Translations under genes and position numbers: made by a program
In this document: positions 5,808 through 5,874 of the stretch, one piece after another
How positions within the stretch are numbered: the first letter of the stretch is position 1
Layout: every line of letters starts with the position of its first letter
NCBI GenBank assembly: GCA_041784625.1
Contig: JBHBDS010000088.1
Coordinates: 1 to 5,874, forward strand
Direction of reading: 5' to 3'
From: JAUNKE01 sp041784625
GTDB lineage: Bacteria; Bacillota; Clostridia; Peptostreptococcales; Filifactoraceae
Length of the DNA stretch: 5,874 nt
The notes under the pieces: generated by a model
The model's database searches: none
What the model was told of the DNA's origin: nothing
Seen by the model: only the letters and a program-made list of their open reading frames with translations

Positions 5808-5874
5808 TTACTCCTGAATATGTTCCATCCCGATTTCGAGAATCGTCTTGACATGATCGTCCTTGAGCGAGTAA
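5808..5874 (-). CDS. ArsR/SmtB-family zinc-sensing repressor, C-terminal end only
   Basis: Only the last 22 codons are inside the window (reading YSLKDDHVKTILEIGM, then EHIQE, stop TAA 5810-5808). The YSL-x-D-x-HV block is the typical end of the winged-helix domain and start of helix alpha-5 in ArsR/SmtB metal sensors. The spacing D-x-H-x10-H-x2-E is the same as the alpha-5 zinc site of cyanobacterial SmtB (Asp104, His106, His117', Glu120'). Such repressors release DNA on binding Zn2+ and control exporters in their own operon. The gene sits 2 nt before the small ORF and upstream of the ATPase on the same strand, so it is probably the operon's sensor. Its DNA-binding part and the operon promoter are outside the window. 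Confidence 0.85.
   Translation of the reverse strand, partial: YSLKDDHVKTILEIGMEHIQE
5811..5815 (-). promoter_or_regulatory. Ribosome binding site of the UGA-containing small ORF
   Basis: Minus strand reads CAGGAG-TAAAG-ATG. AGGAG is 5 nt before ATG 5805 and overlaps the arsR stop, which suggests translational coupling. It decides the start of the small ORF. The internal ATG after the UGA (5745) has no comparable site. Confidence 0.8.

Noticed and set aside
5564..5851. Plus-strand ORF of 95 codons at the right edge.
   Set aside because: It has no ribosome binding site or recognisable features, and it overlaps antisense to the ArsR end and the UGA-containing ORF, both of which have family or ribosome-site support.
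1..5874. CRISPR arrays, tRNA or rRNA genes, insertion sequences.
   Set aside because: No regularly spaced repeats with unique spacers, no cloverleaf or rRNA segments and no transposase or terminal inverted repeats were seen. The only repeats are coding His units.

Overview
The window looks like a chromosomal segment of a low-to-moderate GC bacterium, most likely of the Firmicutes (Bacillota). The reasons are a canonical T-box leader with a tryptophan specifier, strong AAGGAGG-type ribosome binding sites, sigma-A-like promoters and a Bacillus-type TrpP transporter. A TolC-like protein is also present; that is unusual for a single-membrane cell, so Clostridia or the two-membrane Negativicutes are both possible. 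No genus can be named from the sequence alone.

Left part, + strand (1-1373): the 3' part of a gene for an unrecognised multi-pass membrane protein (running in from outside the window, stop at 487). It is followed by a tryptophan T-box riboswitch (about 482-737) and trpP (773-1333). A sigma-A promoter (TTGACA-17-TATGAT, 425-453) lies inside the 3' end of the membrane-protein gene and should start the T-box transcript. Uncharged tRNA-Trp would then switch on tryptophan uptake. A bidirectional terminator (1336-1373) separates trpP from the convergent gene.

Middle, - strand (1374-2886): a secreted TolC/outer-membrane-factor-like coiled-coil protein with its own promoter and a leader of about 140 nt.

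Right part, - strand (2887-5874): a metal-efflux operon read right to left. It begins with the C-terminal end of an ArsR/SmtB zinc sensor that carries the complete alpha-5 metal-site signature (D-x-H-x10-H-x2-E). Two nucleotides later comes a small ORF (5805-5569) with a strong ribosome binding site and an in-frame UGA at codon 15, in the context Gly-Gly-UGA-Gly-Cys-Gly. After about 165 nt comes a Zn/Cd-type P1B ATPase of 838 residues with a very His/Cys-rich N-terminal tail. Downstream of the UGA is a hairpin that fits a bacterial SECIS element (8-bp stem, loop GUA, first loop base G at +23). The best reading is a previously unannotated 78-residue selenoprotein between a zinc sensor and a zinc/cadmium exporter. 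Ordinary ORF calling breaks this gene at the UGA, so it would be missed. It is the most interesting object in the window.
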